DNA of 60,750 nucleotides from an uncultured Clostridia bacterium (GCA_946187035.1 CAMHPQ010000004.1:1-60750), one strand, 5' to 3'; positions 1 to 8,809 are shown, counted from the stretch's first letter. The notes: generated by a model from the letters alone, not told the origin. Program-made: numbers and translations.

Positions 1-1
1 C

Positions 2-283
2 TGCCTTGCCAACACCTCCTTCCTGCGTGACGCCATGGAGTATCACAAGGTTCCCACCTATCTGCACTCCACCATCACCGAGATCGGCGACGGCTACTGC
101 ATGATCAAGACTCCCGACGGCACCTTCCGTCAGGAGTGCGACGCCGTTGTCAACGGCATCGGCTTCGTCCCGCAGCCTGTGGGCGAGAAGCAGCCCCACG
201 TCTATCGTGTCGGTGACTGCGTTGCCATCGGCAACCTGCGTACCGTCATCTGGCGTGCTTGGGACGTCTGCATGCGCATCTGA
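2..283 (+). CDS. Old yellow enzyme-type flavin oxidoreductase, C-terminal end (partial)
   Basis: The gene enters from the left edge in frame 2, and only the last 93 residues are present. The segment has the end of an FAD/NAD(P)-binding Rossmann fold: a GxGFVPQP-like strand followed by VYRVGDC and then an AIGNLRTVIWRAWD helix. This layout is typical of the C-terminus of 2-enoate reductase / 2,4-dienoyl-CoA reductase-type NADH:flavin oxidoreductases, where the GD motif contacts the flavin. The N-terminal OYE barrel is outside the window, so the substrate cannot be judged. A stem-loop with a T run follows 33 bases after the stop. The family assignment is fairly secure; the exact enzyme is not. 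Confidence 0.75.
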   Translation, partial: CLANTSFLRDAMEYHKVPTYLHSTITEIGDGYCMIKTPDGTFRQECDAVVNGIGFVPQPVGEKQPHVYRVGDCVAIGNLRTVIWRAWDVCMRI

Positions 284-316
284 TCGCATCAGATCCCCCA
301 AAACCAACATACAAAG

Positions 317-345
317 AGCGGCGTCCGTATGGGCGCCGCTTTTTT
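317..345 (+). terminator. Rho-independent terminator after the flavoenzyme gene
   Basis: A 7-bp GC stem (AGCGGCG / CGCCGCT) is followed directly by a T run at 341-345. It lies just upstream of the Shine-Dalgarno sequence of the next gene. The first ATG of the next reading frame (329) sits inside the hairpin, which argues against that ATG as a start. Confidence 0.75.
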
Positions 346-358
346 GGAGGATTCAGAT

Positions 359-1136
359 TTGAAAAACTGGGAGAAAGAATTGCCCTCCGGCTACCGGGAA
401 GTCATGGTCATCGACGCAAAGGACAACAAAAAGCTGGTGCGGGGCATGGGCATTGCGGCGCTGCTGCTGTTCGCCCTGTTCCTGTGGATCGGTATCGCCA
501 CCCAGTGGAGCGGCATGAAGGAGCAGGCACCCTCCACCAGGCTGGCCTTCGGCTTTTTCGTCGTGCTGATGGTCTACATCGTCCTGCACGAGCTGGTGCA
601 CGGAGCGGCCTATAACTTTATCATCACCACAGCGTATGCTGTGCAACACAAAGCAAAGCTTTGTGTTGGGCTATTTGCATTGAAAATGCAAATAGCGGAT
701 GATGACGTTGCAACGGTGTATTCAAAATGCGTGTTTTTCACGCATTTTGGCGGGCAAATGCCCGCCTGCCTCCGCTTTGCGGAGGTGAATACTTAGTTAT
801 AAGCTGCTCACCGGGCAGAAGCTCACCTTCGGCCTCACGGCGACGGTGGCCTTCTGCGGCGTGCCGGAGATCTATGTCTATCGAAAGGCCTCGCTGATCG
901 CGGTGCTGGCGCCCTTTGTGGTGTTCACGATTTTGAGCGTGGTTCTGCTGTTTGTGCTGTCGGATCCCTGGCTGCGCTTCTATACGCTGTTGTTCCTGGG
1001 GCTGCACATCGGCGGCTGCTCCGGCGACCTCTACAATACCTGGCTGTACCTGACCAGATTTAAGGATCCCCGCACCCTCACAAGAGATACCGGCCCCGTG
1101 CAGACCTTTTATGTGCCAATGGAAAACGAAACCTGA
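359..1136 (+). pseudogene. DUF3267-type membrane zincin gene, interrupted by a small insertion element
   Basis: The likely start is TTG at 359, because GGAGG (346-350) lies 8 bases upstream; the ATG at 329 lies inside a terminator stem. The product has two hydrophobic segments and an HELVHG zincin-like motif (HExxH, residues about 80-84), which matches DUF3267 putative metallopeptidases. Just after HELVHGAAY the frame is broken by a 183-bp insertion (615-797) flanked by a duplicated TATA. The reading frame resumes at 798 in a different phase (YKLLTGQKLTFG...) and runs to a TGA at 1134. The 187-bp net addition (element plus target duplication) is not a multiple of three and brings an in-frame TAG at 794, so full-length protein is not expected. 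The rest of the gene looks undecayed, which suggests a recent insertion. Confidence 0.8.
615..797. mobile_element. 183-bp hairpin-array insertion element (MITE-like)
   Basis: The element is delimited by a 4-bp TATA duplication (611-614 and 798-801), and it splits the DUF3267 gene. It contains a string of separate short palindromes rather than one long one: CACAGC/GCTGTG; CAACACAAAGC/GCTTTGTGTTG; GCTATTTGCAT/ATGCAAATAGC; CAAAATGCGTG/CACGCATTTTG; GGCGGGCA/TGCCCGCC; and CCTCCGC/GCGGAGG. The ends are only weakly inverted (9 of 14 positions, ACT...TCACC against GGTGA...AGT). There is no coding capacity, so movement would need a helper in trans. The insertion boundaries are seen directly because the host gene is recognisable on both sides. 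The element family is not one I can name. Confidence 0.75.
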
Positions 1137-1159
1137 CGCTGAAAAACGTCAGGTTTTTT
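1129..1159 (+). terminator. Rho-independent terminator overlapping the end of the DUF3267 gene
   Basis: The stem ACCTGACG / CGTCAGGT has a loop of 8 bases and is followed by six T. The 5' arm includes the TGA stop of the upstream frame. Confidence 0.8.
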
Positions 1160-1181
1160 CTGTATGGGAGGGGATCGGACA

Positions 1182-1580
1182 TCAGCCTTCGGCGTCCTTC
1201 TCCATGGTCACGTTCACGTCATGGACGTCGACCACCATGGTGGCCTGGCTGTCGTCGGGGAAGGTGATGGAATAGGTGTCGTCGCCGGTGAGGGTCACGG
1301 TGCCGTCGTCGTTCATGACCCACTTCACAATGGCCTGGTCGGTGTCCACGAACATGGAGCAGTCGCCGTTGTCCTTGAAGATCAGAATGAACGTGCCGTC
1401 GAAGACGTCGTGGGCGTCCACGGTGGTGCCGTTGTACTCGGCGGTGGTGGCCACCCAGGTGCCAATCAGGAACGCGCTCCTGTCGTCGGTTGCCTTCTCA
1501 TCAGAGGAGGAACCGCAGGCGGCGAGCAGGCTCAGACTCAAAATCAGAACCAGCAAAAGGGAAAACACACGTCTTTTCAT
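1182..1580 (-). CDS. Small lipoprotein with a lipocalin-like domain, unknown function
   Basis: The 132-residue product starts with a charged N-terminus and hydrophobic stretch ending in an LAAC lipobox (cleavage before Cys at about residue 22), so it should be a lipid-anchored surface protein. The mature part begins with a low-complexity linker (SSSDEKATDD). It then carries repeated beta-strand-like segments with the pattern of small lipocalin-like domains (LIGTWVATTAEYNG... DGTVTLTGDDTYSITF). The Shine-Dalgarno AGGAGGT lies 7 bases before the ATG. It stands alone and converges with the DUF3267 gene. No enzymatic motif is visible, and the function is unknown. Confidence 0.8.
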   Translation of the reverse strand: MKRRVFSLLLVLILSLSLLAACGSSSDEKATDDRSAFLIGTWVATTAEYNGTTVDAHDVFDGTFILIFKDNGDCSMFVDTDQAIVKWVMNDDGTVTLTGDDTYSITFPDDSQATMVVDVHDVNVTMEKDAEG

Positions 1581-1767
1581 GGTGATACCTCCTGTCAGTG
1601 ATTGGATGGATCTGCCGCCATCATTATACAGGATTGCGCCGCTCCAGCGATTCTATATTAGACCATAAAGGCGATTTTTGTACATTATTTTTGCTTTTTG
1701 CATACTTTCTCCAGACCTGGGCACAATGTCAGTGCAGAAATCACAAGCCCACAGGAAGGAGATTCAT

Positions 1768-2316
1768 ATGAAGAAACTGATGATGCTGTTGCTGGTACTG
1801 ACCATGGCGCTGGCCGCCTGCGGCATGGAGAAGCCGGTGGAGACCGCAGTGCCCACCGACATGCCCATGGAGACGGAGACTCTGCCGGAGATGACCGATG
1901 ATCTCACAGAGCCGGAGACGCCCGAGGTGGAGACGGGGGAGTCCGACGTGGCCGACGCCCTGAACGCCATTCGTGACTACGATCCCGAGGGGATGGACGC
2001 CGCCGTCATGCGCTATGCCGCAGCCGCCAAGGTGCTGACCTTCTGCAAGAACACCGACAGAACCGCGGCCCAGCTGAAGGAGGACATCAAGGCCTACTTC
2101 CGAAATCTTTCCGCCGAGGATAAGGAGAACTTTGCCGCCCGCTATGACGATGTGGCGGAGCTGGCCCAGTCCATTGCCAGAGGCGATGTGGAGCAGAGCG
2201 AGCTGGACAACATGCTCGCCGAGGCCCACGTGCAGATGGATCCCGTGGATCCGGTGAACTTTGCCCACCAGAACCTCAGCGATCTGGACGAGACCATCCG
2301 CGATCTCGTCAAATAA
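1768..2316 (+). CDS. Lipoprotein with acidic linker and helical domain, unknown function
   Basis: The start at 1768 is chosen because AAGGAG lies just upstream and the next residues form a signal peptide (MKKLMMLLLVLTMALAAC) with an LAAC lipobox. A Pro/Glu/Thr-rich linker (about residues 22-65) is followed by a helical domain of about 110 residues. I do not recognise the family. The 182-residue protein is probably tethered to the outer face of the membrane. It is monocistronic, closed by a terminator 4 bases after the stop. The high Glu/Asp content of the linker resembles other surface lipoproteins in this window. Confidence 0.8.
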   Translation: MKKLMMLLLVLTMALAACGMEKPVETAVPTDMPMETETLPEMTDDLTEPETPEVETGESDVADALNAIRDYDPEGMDAAVMRYAAAAKVLTFCKNTDRTAAQLKEDIKAYFRNLSAEDKENFAARYDDVAELAQSIARGDVEQSELDNMLAEAHVQMDPVDPVNFAHQNLSDLDETIRDLVK

Positions 2317-2319
2317 AAA

Positions 2320-2352
2320 CAGGTGCAGTCAAAACGGCTGCACCTGAAATTT
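2320..2352 (+). terminator. Rho-independent terminator after the lipoprotein gene
   Basis: A 9-bp perfect stem (CAGGTGCAG 2320-2328 / CTGCACCTG 2338-2346) is followed by AAATTTTT. Confidence 0.75.
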
Positions 2353-2357
2353 TTGGG

Positions 2358-2603
2358 GTTCAAATTCTAGTTTATCGGGATATTGCGAGGCAGAAATATA
2401 GGACGATTGCCAATCTAAAAAAGTGTCATTGCGAACCAGTGCGCACACTGGTGTGGCAATCCGTTCTCTTGCGGTGCAGACTGATTGTTTGCGAGATGTC
2501 GGGCGAATCAGTTTGATCTCAACGTTCTGCAAGTTCCCACTCCGCCGCCGGGGGATGCGGATTGCCACACCAGATGACGTCGGTCACTGGTTCGCAATGA
2601 CAC
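2358..2603. repeat. Dispersed palindromic repeat, copy 1 (179-bp core)
   Basis: This fills most of the gene-free stretch 2317-2660. The core runs from 2424 to 2602, with 19-bp perfect terminal inverted repeats (GTGTCATTGCGAACCAGTG at 2423-2441 and its complement at 2585-2603). A nested inner inverted repeat (CTGGTGTGGCAATCCG and complement) lies inside. A second copy of the same core length lies at 54211-54389 and a third starts at 60647. Copies 1 and 2 also share a 19-bp left flank (TTCAAATTCTAGTTTATCG at 2359). It has no coding capacity beyond a spurious reading frame. It looks like a MITE-like or REP-like family. Confidence 0.85.
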
Positions 2604-2660
2604 CCTATTTTAGTTTTCAGCAAAATCTAACTGCCCTACAAACTCCAATTTACAACAAAC

Positions 2661-3299
2661 TCAAAAAACCTGGCACCCGGCTCTGGCGTCCAGGGCGGGG
2701 CGGCCATAGGCCTCCAGACTGTCGGCGGCCCGCTTGGGATCACTGGAGAAGGCCAGCAGCGGGCGGCCGCGATAGATGGCACAGACCGCAGGCCCGGCGG
2801 GGTCAGAATCCTCCTGCCGGAACACCAGATCGGCGAAGAGATACCCCAGCGTCTGGGGCACCACGGCGGTGTTCCAGTCGCCTAAGCCCCCGGTGAGGAA
2901 GATGGCCTCCGTGTTCTCCGAGGCGGCATAGACCGCATCCGCCAGCTTGTCCGCATCCTCCGGCAGATCTGCCTGCTGCACGGTCACTTCGTAGCCCATG
3001 GCCTCCACCTTTTCGGCCAGACCGGCGTCCGGCCCCACGGAGAGCACCGCGCAGCGGACGGGCTTGTACACCGGCAGAAAGACACCGGGCCGATCCAGTC
3101 CCGCGGCCTTCAGCACCCCCATGGCGTGCTTGGTCAGCCGCATGCCCTCGGAGAGAATGGTCTCGCCCTCCTCCGTGAGCAGATCCTCTGAGAGGATGCG
3201 CCCCTCGGCCTTGGCGGTGCGCAGGATGCCTGCGGTCACAGGGGTCACATCCCGGCGGATCAGCTCTGCCGCTTTTTCCATTGAAATTCCGATTTCCAT
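2661..3299 (-). CDS. MoeA/MoCF-like protein, half-length
   Basis: The start at 3299 is set by AGAGGT 7 bases before the ATG. The 212-residue protein resembles parts of molybdopterin molybdotransferase MoeA. The N-terminal segment (LLTEEGETILSEGMRL... AAGL, about residues 40-72) is like the MoeA domain that precedes the MoCF fold. From about residue 80 it has a Rossmann-like MoCF stretch with an LTGGLG motif (MoCF proteins use a TGGxG/TGGTS loop to bind pterin). MoeA is normally about 400 residues, so this is a shortened relative and may not act in cofactor synthesis. It follows a lipoprotein gene and ruvX on the same strand with short gaps (13 bp), so it is probably part of that operon. Confidence 0.6.
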   Translation of the reverse strand: MEIGISMEKAAELIRRDVTPVTAGILRTAKAEGRILSEDLLTEEGETILSEGMRLTKHAMGVLKAAGLDRPGVFLPVYKPVRCAVLSVGPDAGLAEKVEAMGYEVTVQQADLPEDADKLADAVYAASENTEAIFLTGGLGDWNTAVVPQTLGYLFADLVFRQEDSDPAGPAVCAIYRGRPLLAFSSDPKRAADSLEAYGRPALDARAGCQVF

Positions 3300-3312
3300 A
3301 TGTATTACCTCT

Positions 3313-3690
3313 TTAGAAAAGCGCATCTGCGCTCCATTTTTCTCCGGTTCGGGTGAGAACCCAGGGCTGGTTGCTCCGCTCGTTCCCGTTTTCGTCCAGA
3401 TAATTTGCCAGCAGCACCAGCATGGCGCCGTCGGGCTCCAGATCGTTGGCGGTGAGCCAGGCGTCGGAGTAGCCCGCGTCGAACCGCAGCCGCAGCAGGG
3501 CGCAGCCGTCGGCGGTCCTGCGGAAGGTCTGCATGGCGGCGTTCATGGCGGCGCGGACGTCGGACTTTTCAAAGTCGCCGGCGTCCTGAATCTCCAGCCG
3601 CACCCGGCCTGTGTCGCCTCGATCTCCGCCGCAGCCGGCGAGGGAGAGCATGGCCAGCGCCAGCAGCAAAACGGCGATGATGCGCTTCAT
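3313..3690 (-). CDS. Small lipoprotein between ruvX and the MoeA-like gene
   Basis: The 125-residue product has a signal peptide ending in LAGC (about residue 19), so it is a predicted lipoprotein. The mature domain begins VRLEIQDAGDFEKSDVRAAMNAAMQTF and ends with a WVLTRTGEKW strand. This helix-then-sheet outline recalls small DUF4829/NTF2-like domains, but the match is only by eye. Its ATG overlaps the TGA of ruvX by 4 bases, so translation is likely coupled. It lies 13 bp from the MoeA-like gene. Its function is unknown. Confidence 0.75.
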   Translation of the reverse strand: MKRIIAVLLLALAMLSLAGCGGDRGDTGRVRLEIQDAGDFEKSDVRAAMNAAMQTFRRTADGCALLRLRFDAGYSDAWLTANDLEPDGAMLVLLANYLDENGNERSNQPWVLTRTGEKWSADALF

Positions 3691-4112
3691 GCTCGATACT
3701 CCGATCCGTGGGCCCCGAGAAAGCCCTCCAGAATCAGACTGGCGGCCACGGCGTCCACATCCTTCCGGTGCTTCTTTTCCTTTCTCCCGTTGGCGTGGAG
3801 AATGGCGTGGGCCTCGATGGAGCTGCGGCGCTCGTCCCAGAGCACCACCTCCAGCCCCGTGGCGGCCTCCAGAAGCTTTGCCACTTCGCGGCTCTTCTCC
3901 GCTCTGGGCCCCTCGGTGCCGTCCATGTTCTTCGGCAGCCCCAGCACCAGAAGCCCCGCCTGGTTCTCCTTGACGGTGTTGGCGATCTGTTCAATTGCCC
4001 GATCCAGATTCCACTCCTGCAGCGTCCAGGCCCTGCCGCAGAGCATGGCCGAGGCGTCCGAGAGCGCCAGCCCGATCCGCTGGTCGCCGTAATCAATTCC
4101 AAGGATCCGCAT
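3687..4112 (-). CDS. ruvX: RuvX/YqgF Holliday junction resolvase-like pre-16S rRNA nuclease
   Basis: The 141-residue protein is of normal length for YqgF. It has the N-terminal GIDYGDQRIGLA motif (catalytic Asp7) and the NMDGTEGPRA segment. Near the C-terminus are the WDERRSS strand and the KDVDAVAASLIL helix with the last acidic residue, in the RNase H-like order expected. The family processes the 5' end of pre-16S rRNA and resembles Holliday junction resolvases. The gene overlaps the following lipoprotein by 4 bases and sits 12 bases after the TrkA-type gene, so all four minus-strand genes from 5480 to 2661 could be one transcript. Confidence 0.93.
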   Translation of the reverse strand: MRILGIDYGDQRIGLALSDASAMLCGRAWTLQEWNLDRAIEQIANTVKENQAGLLVLGLPKNMDGTEGPRAEKSREVAKLLEAATGLEVVLWDERRSSIEAHAILHANGRKEKKHRKDVDAVAASLILEGFLGAHGSEYRA

Positions 4113-4124
4113 GGGAAAGCTCCT

Positions 4125-5480
4125 TTACTGCAAAATATCCTCCAGCCGCTTCATGCCGTGGATGGTGGTGACGACGATCACGTGGTCGCCGGGCTGGATG
4201 GCGTCGCCGCCGGCGGGGATGAAGCCCTTCTCGCCCCGGATGATGGTGGCCACCAGCACCGAGGGCCGCAGCTTCAGATCCTTCAGCGGGATGCCCAGCA
4301 GGCTTGCGCCGTCTTTGGCGATGAACTCCAGTGCCTCGGCGCGGCCGTCTGCCACCAGGCGGAGGGTCTCCACACCGCTGACGTTGGCGCTGTTTTCCAT
4401 GGCGCGGACGAACTCCGTGATCCGGGCGGCGATGACGGCGGCGGGCTGCACCACGGTGGTGAGTCCGTAGGTCTGGGCCAGCTGGACGAAGTTCTCCTCG
4501 CTGAGCATGGTGACGACCTTCGGCACCTTCTGGCTGGCGGCGAAGGTGGAGATCACCAGATTCATGGCGTCGGACTCAGTGACGGCCACCAGCGCGTCGG
4601 TGTCCAGAAGCCCCTCTTCTCTTAAGGTGTTGGGCTCCGCCCCCTCTCCGCAGACCACGGTGACACCGGGCAGCGCCTCCTTCAAAGCGTTGCAGCGCTG
4701 CTCGTCTCTTTCGATGATGATGGAGCGGATGTGCATCTTCTCCAATTCCATGGCCAGACGCTCGGCCACCCGGCCACCGCCCACCATCATGACGCCCTGG
4801 GCCGCGTGCTGGAGCTCGCCGATCTTGTGGAACAGACCGTGGAGCTCGTGGGGCATGCCCACCAGGCTGAGCACGTCCCCGGCCTCGATGACGTAGTCGC
4901 CGTTGGGGATGTGCAGCTCGTCGCCGCGCTCCAGGGTGCAGATCAGCACGCCCCTGCCGTATTTGGTGCGGAAATCCTTCAGCTGCACGCCGCAGAGCTT
5001 GCCGCCCCGGGGCACCCGGTATTCCACCAGCTCCACCAGCCCCCTTGCGAAGGGCTCCACGCGGGTGGCCACGGGGAAGCGCAGGGTGCGGGAGATCTCC
5101 TTTGCCGCAGACCGCTCCGGGTTGATGGAGAGACTGAGCCCCAGCTCTTCTCTCAGCAGCACGGAGTCCTGATAATACTCCTCGTCCCGGATCCGGGCGA
5201 TGGTGTGCTTGGCGCCCAGCTTTCTCGCCACGGCGCAGCTGATGATATTGGTCTCGTCAGACATGGTGGCGGCGATCAGCAGATCCGCACCGGCGACCCC
5301 GGCGATCTGCAGCTGCTCCACGTTGGCACGGCCCTGGACCACGATCACGTCCAGGGTGGTGGAGATAAACTCCGCCTGTGCCGGATTGCTCTCAATGACG
5401 GTTAAGTCGTGGCCCTCCTGCACCAGCTGCCTTGCCATGGCATAGCCGATGCGGCCGCCGCCGACGATCACGATTTTCAT
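4125..5480 (-). CDS. trkA: TrkA-type potassium uptake NAD-binding protein
   Basis: This 451-residue cytoplasmic regulator of Trk/Ktr potassium channels has two RCK modules, each an NAD-binding Rossmann domain followed by a TrkA_C domain. The first glycine loop is IVGGGRIGYAMARQL at residues 4-18. The second is MMVGGGRVAERLAMEL near residue 235. The C-terminus (FIPAGGDAIQPGDHVIVV) is a classic TrkA_C ending. I chose the ATG at 5480; an in-frame TTG 18 bases upstream is possible because the ribosome site is weak either way. No channel subunit (TrkH/KtrB) lies in the window. A candidate promoter is upstream at 5518-5545. Confidence 0.9.
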   Translation of the reverse strand: MKIVIVGGGRIGYAMARQLVQEGHDLTVIESNPAQAEFISTTLDVIVVQGRANVEQLQIAGVAGADLLIAATMSDETNIISCAVARKLGAKHTIARIRDEEYYQDSVLLREELGLSLSINPERSAAKEISRTLRFPVATRVEPFARGLVELVEYRVPRGGKLCGVQLKDFRTKYGRGVLICTLERGDELHIPNGDYVIEAGDVLSLVGMPHELHGLFHKIGELQHAAQGVMMVGGGRVAERLAMELEKMHIRSIIIERDEQRCNALKEALPGVTVVCGEGAEPNTLREEGLLDTDALVAVTESDAMNLVISTFAASQKVPKVVTMLSEENFVQLAQTYGLTTVVQPAAVIAARITEFVRAMENSANVSGVETLRLVADGRAEALEFIAKDGASLLGIPLKDLKLRPSVLVATIIRGEKGFIPAGGDAIQPGDHVIVVTTIHGMKRLEDILQ

Positions 5481-5517
5481 GGGGTTCCCCGCTTTCAAAC
5501 GAAACTCTAACTAAACT

Positions 5518-5545
5518 ATTGTAGCACAAAATCCGCCGCCTGCAA
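5518..5545 (-). promoter_or_regulatory. Candidate sigma-A promoter for the TrkA-ruvX gene series
   Basis: On the minus strand TTGCAG (5540-5545) is separated by 16 bases from TACAAT (5518-5523). It lies 38 bases before the TrkA-type start. Confidence 0.55.
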
Positions 5546-5584
5546 AGCCTTTGTAAACAAAAGGTTAAAACGTTTTTCTTTTGC

Positions 5585-5613
5585 TTGACGGGAGAAAAAA
5601 ACCGGGGTATGCT
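5585..5613 (+). promoter_or_regulatory. Candidate sigma-A promoter and small palindrome before the ABC exporter
   Basis: TTGACG (5585-5590), a 17-base spacer and TATGCT (5608-5613) make a good promoter for the gene at 5650. Just downstream, TAGACGAGTCTA (5613-5624) is an inverted repeat with 5-bp arms over the expected transcription start. It could be an operator; no cognate regulator is adjacent. Confidence 0.65.
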
Positions 5614-5649
5614 AGACGAGTCTAACTATGAAGAGAATGAGTTGATCGA

Positions 5650-8580
5650 ATGCTGGAACTGAAAAACATCACCAAGGATTACGAAGTGGGCGAGAACACC
5701 GTCCATGCGCTGAAGGGCGTGAGCATCGCCTTCCGGGAGAGCGAATTTGTGGCGATCCTGGGCCACTCCGGCTGCGGCAAGACCACCCTTTTGAACATCA
5801 TCGGCGGTCTGGACCGCTATACCTCCGGAGACCTGATCATCAACGGACGCTCCACCAGCGAGTATAATGACCGGGATTGGGACACCTATCGGAACCACTC
5901 TGTGGGTTTTGTGTTCCAAAGCTATAACCTGATCCCCCACCAGACGGTTTTGCAGAATGTAGAGCTGTCCCTGACGCTCTCCGGCGTGGACCCGGCGGAG
6001 CGCAGAAGAAGAGCCACCGAGGTGCTGCAGAAGGTGGGCCTCGGCGACCAGCTGGACAAGGTGCCGAACCAGATGTCCGGCGGCCAGATGCAGCGCGTCG
6101 CCATCGCAAGAGCTTTGGTGAACGACCCCGACATCCTCCTGGCCGACGAGCCCACCGGCGCCCTGGACTCCGAGACCAGCGTGCAGATCATGGAGATCTT
6201 AAAGGAGATCAGCAAGGACCGCCTGATCATCATGGTCACGCACAACCCGGAGCTGGCGGAGCTCTACGCCACCCGCACCGTAAAGCTGATGGACGGCCTG
6301 ATCATCGGGGATACCGACCCGGTGGCGGCCATCGAGGAGCAGCCGGTGAGGGGGGAGACTCAGCGGCGGCCCTCCATGAGCTTCCGCACGGCCCTGCGAC
6401 TCAGCCTCACGAACCTGATGACCAAGAAGGGGAGAACCCTGCTCACGGCCTTCGCGGGCAGCATCGGCATCATCGGCATCGCGCTGATCCTGTCCCTCTC
6501 CCACGGCATCCAGCACTACATCGACCAGGTGCAGGAGGACACCCTCACCGCCTACCCGCTGACCATCGACGCCGAGGCGGTGGATCTGGGCGCCATGCTC
6601 ACCACCATCGCCGACGCCGGGGAGAACGCCGCCAACCCCGCCCACGGGGACGACCGGGTCTACTCCCAGGAGGTCATGACGGAGCTGATGTCCAACCTCG
6701 CCACCATGGACACCCAGGTGAACAATCTGGCTGCCTTCAAGACCTATCTGGAGGACCCGGAGAGCGAGATCAACGAGTACATCTCCACCGTGCAGTATAA
6801 CTACAACATGGGCTTCGCCGTCTACACCCGGGACCCCGACGGCATTGTGGTGAAATCCGACTCCGCCGAGATGCTGGAGAGCATGATGGAGAGCATGTAC
6901 GGCGGCGACTACACCAGCTATTTCAGCAACATGAGCGCCTTTTTCTCCAGCTTCAGCGTCTGGACGAAGCTGCTGCAGGGGGACGACCTGCTGGTCAGCG
7001 ACCAGACCAAGGGCCGCTTTGACCTGCTCTACGGAAAGTGGCCAGAGGCCTACAATGAGATCGTCCTCATCGTGGACGAGAACAACGAGATCTCCGACCT
7101 GACCCTCTACGCCCTGGGCCTCAAATCCCAGCGGGAGATGGCCCAGACGCTGATGAACACCATGTCCGGCAACCCCGACACCGTCACCCAGGAGAGCTGG
7201 AGCTACGAGGAGCTCTGCGCCCTGGACTTCAAGCTGATCCTGCCCTCGGAGGGCTACCGCTGGGACGACAACGCCGGCTGGGTGGATCTTCGAGAGACGG
7301 AGCAGGGACTCTCCACCCTCTACGCCGACGAGGCCGTGGGTGTGCCGCTGAAGATCGTGGGCGTCATCCGCTCCAACGACGCCAACGGCATGAACTCCAA
7401 CAACACCAGCGCTCTGGGCTTCACCGCCGCCCTGACGGACTACGCCATCGACAGAGTCAACCAGCAGTGGATCGTCACCCAGCAGCTGGAGCATCCGGAC
7501 ATCGACGTGTTCACCGGTCTGCCGTTTCCCACCGACGCCTCGGAGACCGGGGTAGATAAAATCTCCGCGGCGAAAAACTATGTCTATACCCTCAGCGGCG
7601 ACGCCCTGCGGTCTGTGATGGTGGCGGCTGTCACCACCCCGGCGGAGGCCACGATCACCGAGGGCGTCAACGCCGCCATGGAGAACGTGACGAGGGACAC
7701 CGTGAAGCAGTGGGCCCTGGAGAACAGCGAGACCGGCGACGCGGAGCGGGTCAACGCCATGATCGACGCCATGGACGACGCCACCCTGATGAACTACGCC
7801 CGGAACACCGTCCGGCAGATCGTGGAGCAGCAGTACCGGGAGCAGATGGGCGCCATGTACGCCGGCTTCTCCGGGGAGTACATCCTCAACAACATGACGG
7901 TCTTCGATTACCAGTGGGAGTACATCTACGACACCTATCTCACCGGCGCGGAGTCCGATACCGCTGTCAGCTATGACATCAACCTGAAAAAGCTGGGCTA
8001 CGTGCGCCGTGAAAGCCCCAGCCAGATCAACATCTACGTCTCCGCCTTCGCCGACAAGGACAAGGTGGCGGAGTACATCGACGATTACAACCAGAGCGTC
8101 GCAGAGGATGACGAGATCTCCTACACCGACTACATTGCCCTGCTGATGAGCAGCATCACCAAGATCATCAACGCCATCAGCTATGTGCTCATCGCCTTCG
8201 TGGCCATCTCCCTGGTGGTCAGCTCCATTATGATCGGCATTATCACCTATATCTCCGTTCTGGAGCGGACGAAGGAGATCGGCATTCTCCGAGCCATGGG
8301 CGCCAGCAAGCAGGACATCTCCCATGTGTTCAACGCCGAGACCTTAATCGAGGGCTTTGCCGCCGGAGCCATCGGCGTGCTGGTGGCCTTGCTGCTGCTG
8401 ATCCCCATCAACCTGATCGTGCGGCACCTGACCCACATCGACAATCTGCGGGCGATCCTGCCGTTCTTCGGAGGCGTCGCGCTGATCATCATCAGCATGA
8501 TCCTCACCTTCATTGCCGGTTTGATCCCCTCCCGCTACGCCGCCAACAAAGACCCCGTGGTGGCCCTCAGAACCGAATAA
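5650..8580 (+). CDS. MacB-like ABC transporter, ATPase and permease fused
   Basis: The 976-residue protein begins with an ABC ATPase: Walker [10 protein letters not shown] (38-46), signature MSGGQ (about 142), Walker [13 protein letters not shown] (about 162-173) and a switch His in MVTHNPEL. After a linker comes one membrane helix (about 263-285) and a very large extracytoplasmic domain (about 290-835). Three C-terminal helices (about 841-868, 903-925, 937-960) carry the FtsX/MacB permease signature. This is the type VII, mechanotransmission class, exporting peptides or pulling on envelope lipids rather than importing. The large Asp/Glu-rich ectodomain is typical of gut Clostridia proteins annotated as ABC transporter ATP-binding/permease. 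It is monocistronic with its own promoter and a strong terminator. The substrate is unknown. Confidence 0.92.
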   Translation: MLELKNITKDYEVGENTVHALKGVSIAFRESEFVAILGHSGCGKTTLLNIIGGLDRYTSGDLIINGRSTSEYNDRDWDTYRNHSVGFVFQSYNLIPHQTVLQNVELSLTLSGVDPAERRRRATEVLQKVGLGDQLDKVPNQMSGGQMQRVAIARALVNDPDILLADEPTGALDSETSVQIMEILKEISKDRLIIMVTHNPELAELYATRTVKLMDGLIIGDTDPVAAIEEQPVRGETQRRPSMSFRTALRLSLTNLMTKKGRTLLTAFAGSIGIIGIALILSLSHGIQHYIDQVQEDTLTAYPLTIDAEAVDLGAMLTTIADAGENAANPAHGDDRVYSQEVMTELMSNLATMDTQVNNLAAFKTYLEDPESEINEYISTVQYNYNMGFAVYTRDPDGIVVKSDSAEMLESMMESMYGGDYTSYFSNMSAFFSSFSVWTKLLQGDDLLVSDQTKGRFDLLYGKWPEAYNEIVLIVDENNEISDLTLYALGLKSQREMAQTLMNTMSGNPDTVTQESWSYEELCALDFKLILPSEGYRWDDNAGWVDLRETEQGLSTLYADEAVGVPLKIVGVIRSNDANGMNSNNTSALGFTAALTDYAIDRVNQQWIVTQQLEHPDIDVFTGLPFPTDASETGVDKISAAKNYVYTLSGDALRSVMVAAVTTPAEATITEGVNAAMENVTRDTVKQWALENSETGDAERVNAMIDAMDDATLMNYARNTVRQIVEQQYREQMGAMYAGFSGEYILNNMTVFDYQWEYIYDTYLTGAESDTAVSYDINLKKLGYVRRESPSQINIYVSAFADKDKVAEYIDDYNQSVAEDDEISYTDYIALLMSSITKIINAISYVLIAFVAISLVVSSIMIGIITYISVLERTKEIGILRAMGASKQDISHVFNAETLIEGFAAGAIGVLVALLLLIPINLIVRHLTHIDNLRAILPFFGGVALIIISMILTFIAGLIPSRYAANKDPVVALRTE

Positions 8581-8588
8581 ACCCAATC

Positions 8589-8619
8589 AAAAAAGCACCC
8601 CGACAAGGGGTGCTTTTTT
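8589..8619 (+). terminator. Rho-independent terminator after the ABC exporter gene
   Basis: The stem AAAAAAGCACCCC / GGGGTGCTTTTTT has a 5-base loop. It is symmetrical, so it could act in both directions. Confidence 0.9.
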
Positions 8620-8634
8620 GCTGGATTTTAGCTT

Positions 8635-8780
8635 GTAGGGGACGGCGTCCTCGACGTCCCGACGGTAAAGGTTGGATTATGCAGAGGGTTGGGCGAATTG
8701 GGAACCGGTACGGATTCGCCTGAAATCAATCGATCTGGCTGCTTCGCTCTGCGCGGGACGTCGAGGACGCCGTCCCCTAC
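8635..8780. repeat. 146-bp palindromic repeat with 27-bp perfect terminal inverted repeats
   Basis: The left arm (8635-8661) begins GTAGGGGACGGCGTCC and continues TCGACGTCCCG. The right arm (8754-8780) is its exact reverse complement. Each arm is itself partly palindromic (GGACGGCGTCC, CGTCGACG-like core). The 92-bp centre has no gene. This looks like a MITE-type element, the first of three related-looking sequences that all start GTAGGGG. Confidence 0.85.
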
Positions 8781-8809
8781 GAGAGGGTTTGAGTCTGTTC
8801 AAAAACAAA

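Noticed and set aside
2423-2896. A reading frame inside the 179-bp repeat that recurs at 54210
   Set aside because: The shared start of the frame comes from the repeat itself, the frames diverge after it, and no ribosome site precedes them.
6199-8325. A 708-codon minus-strand reading frame across the ABC exporter gene
   Set aside because: It is the antisense shadow of a GC-rich gene; it is His/Val/Gly-rich with no domain, and has no ribosome site. Similar long antisense frames at 38678-40075 and 44298-45950 were rejected for the same reason.
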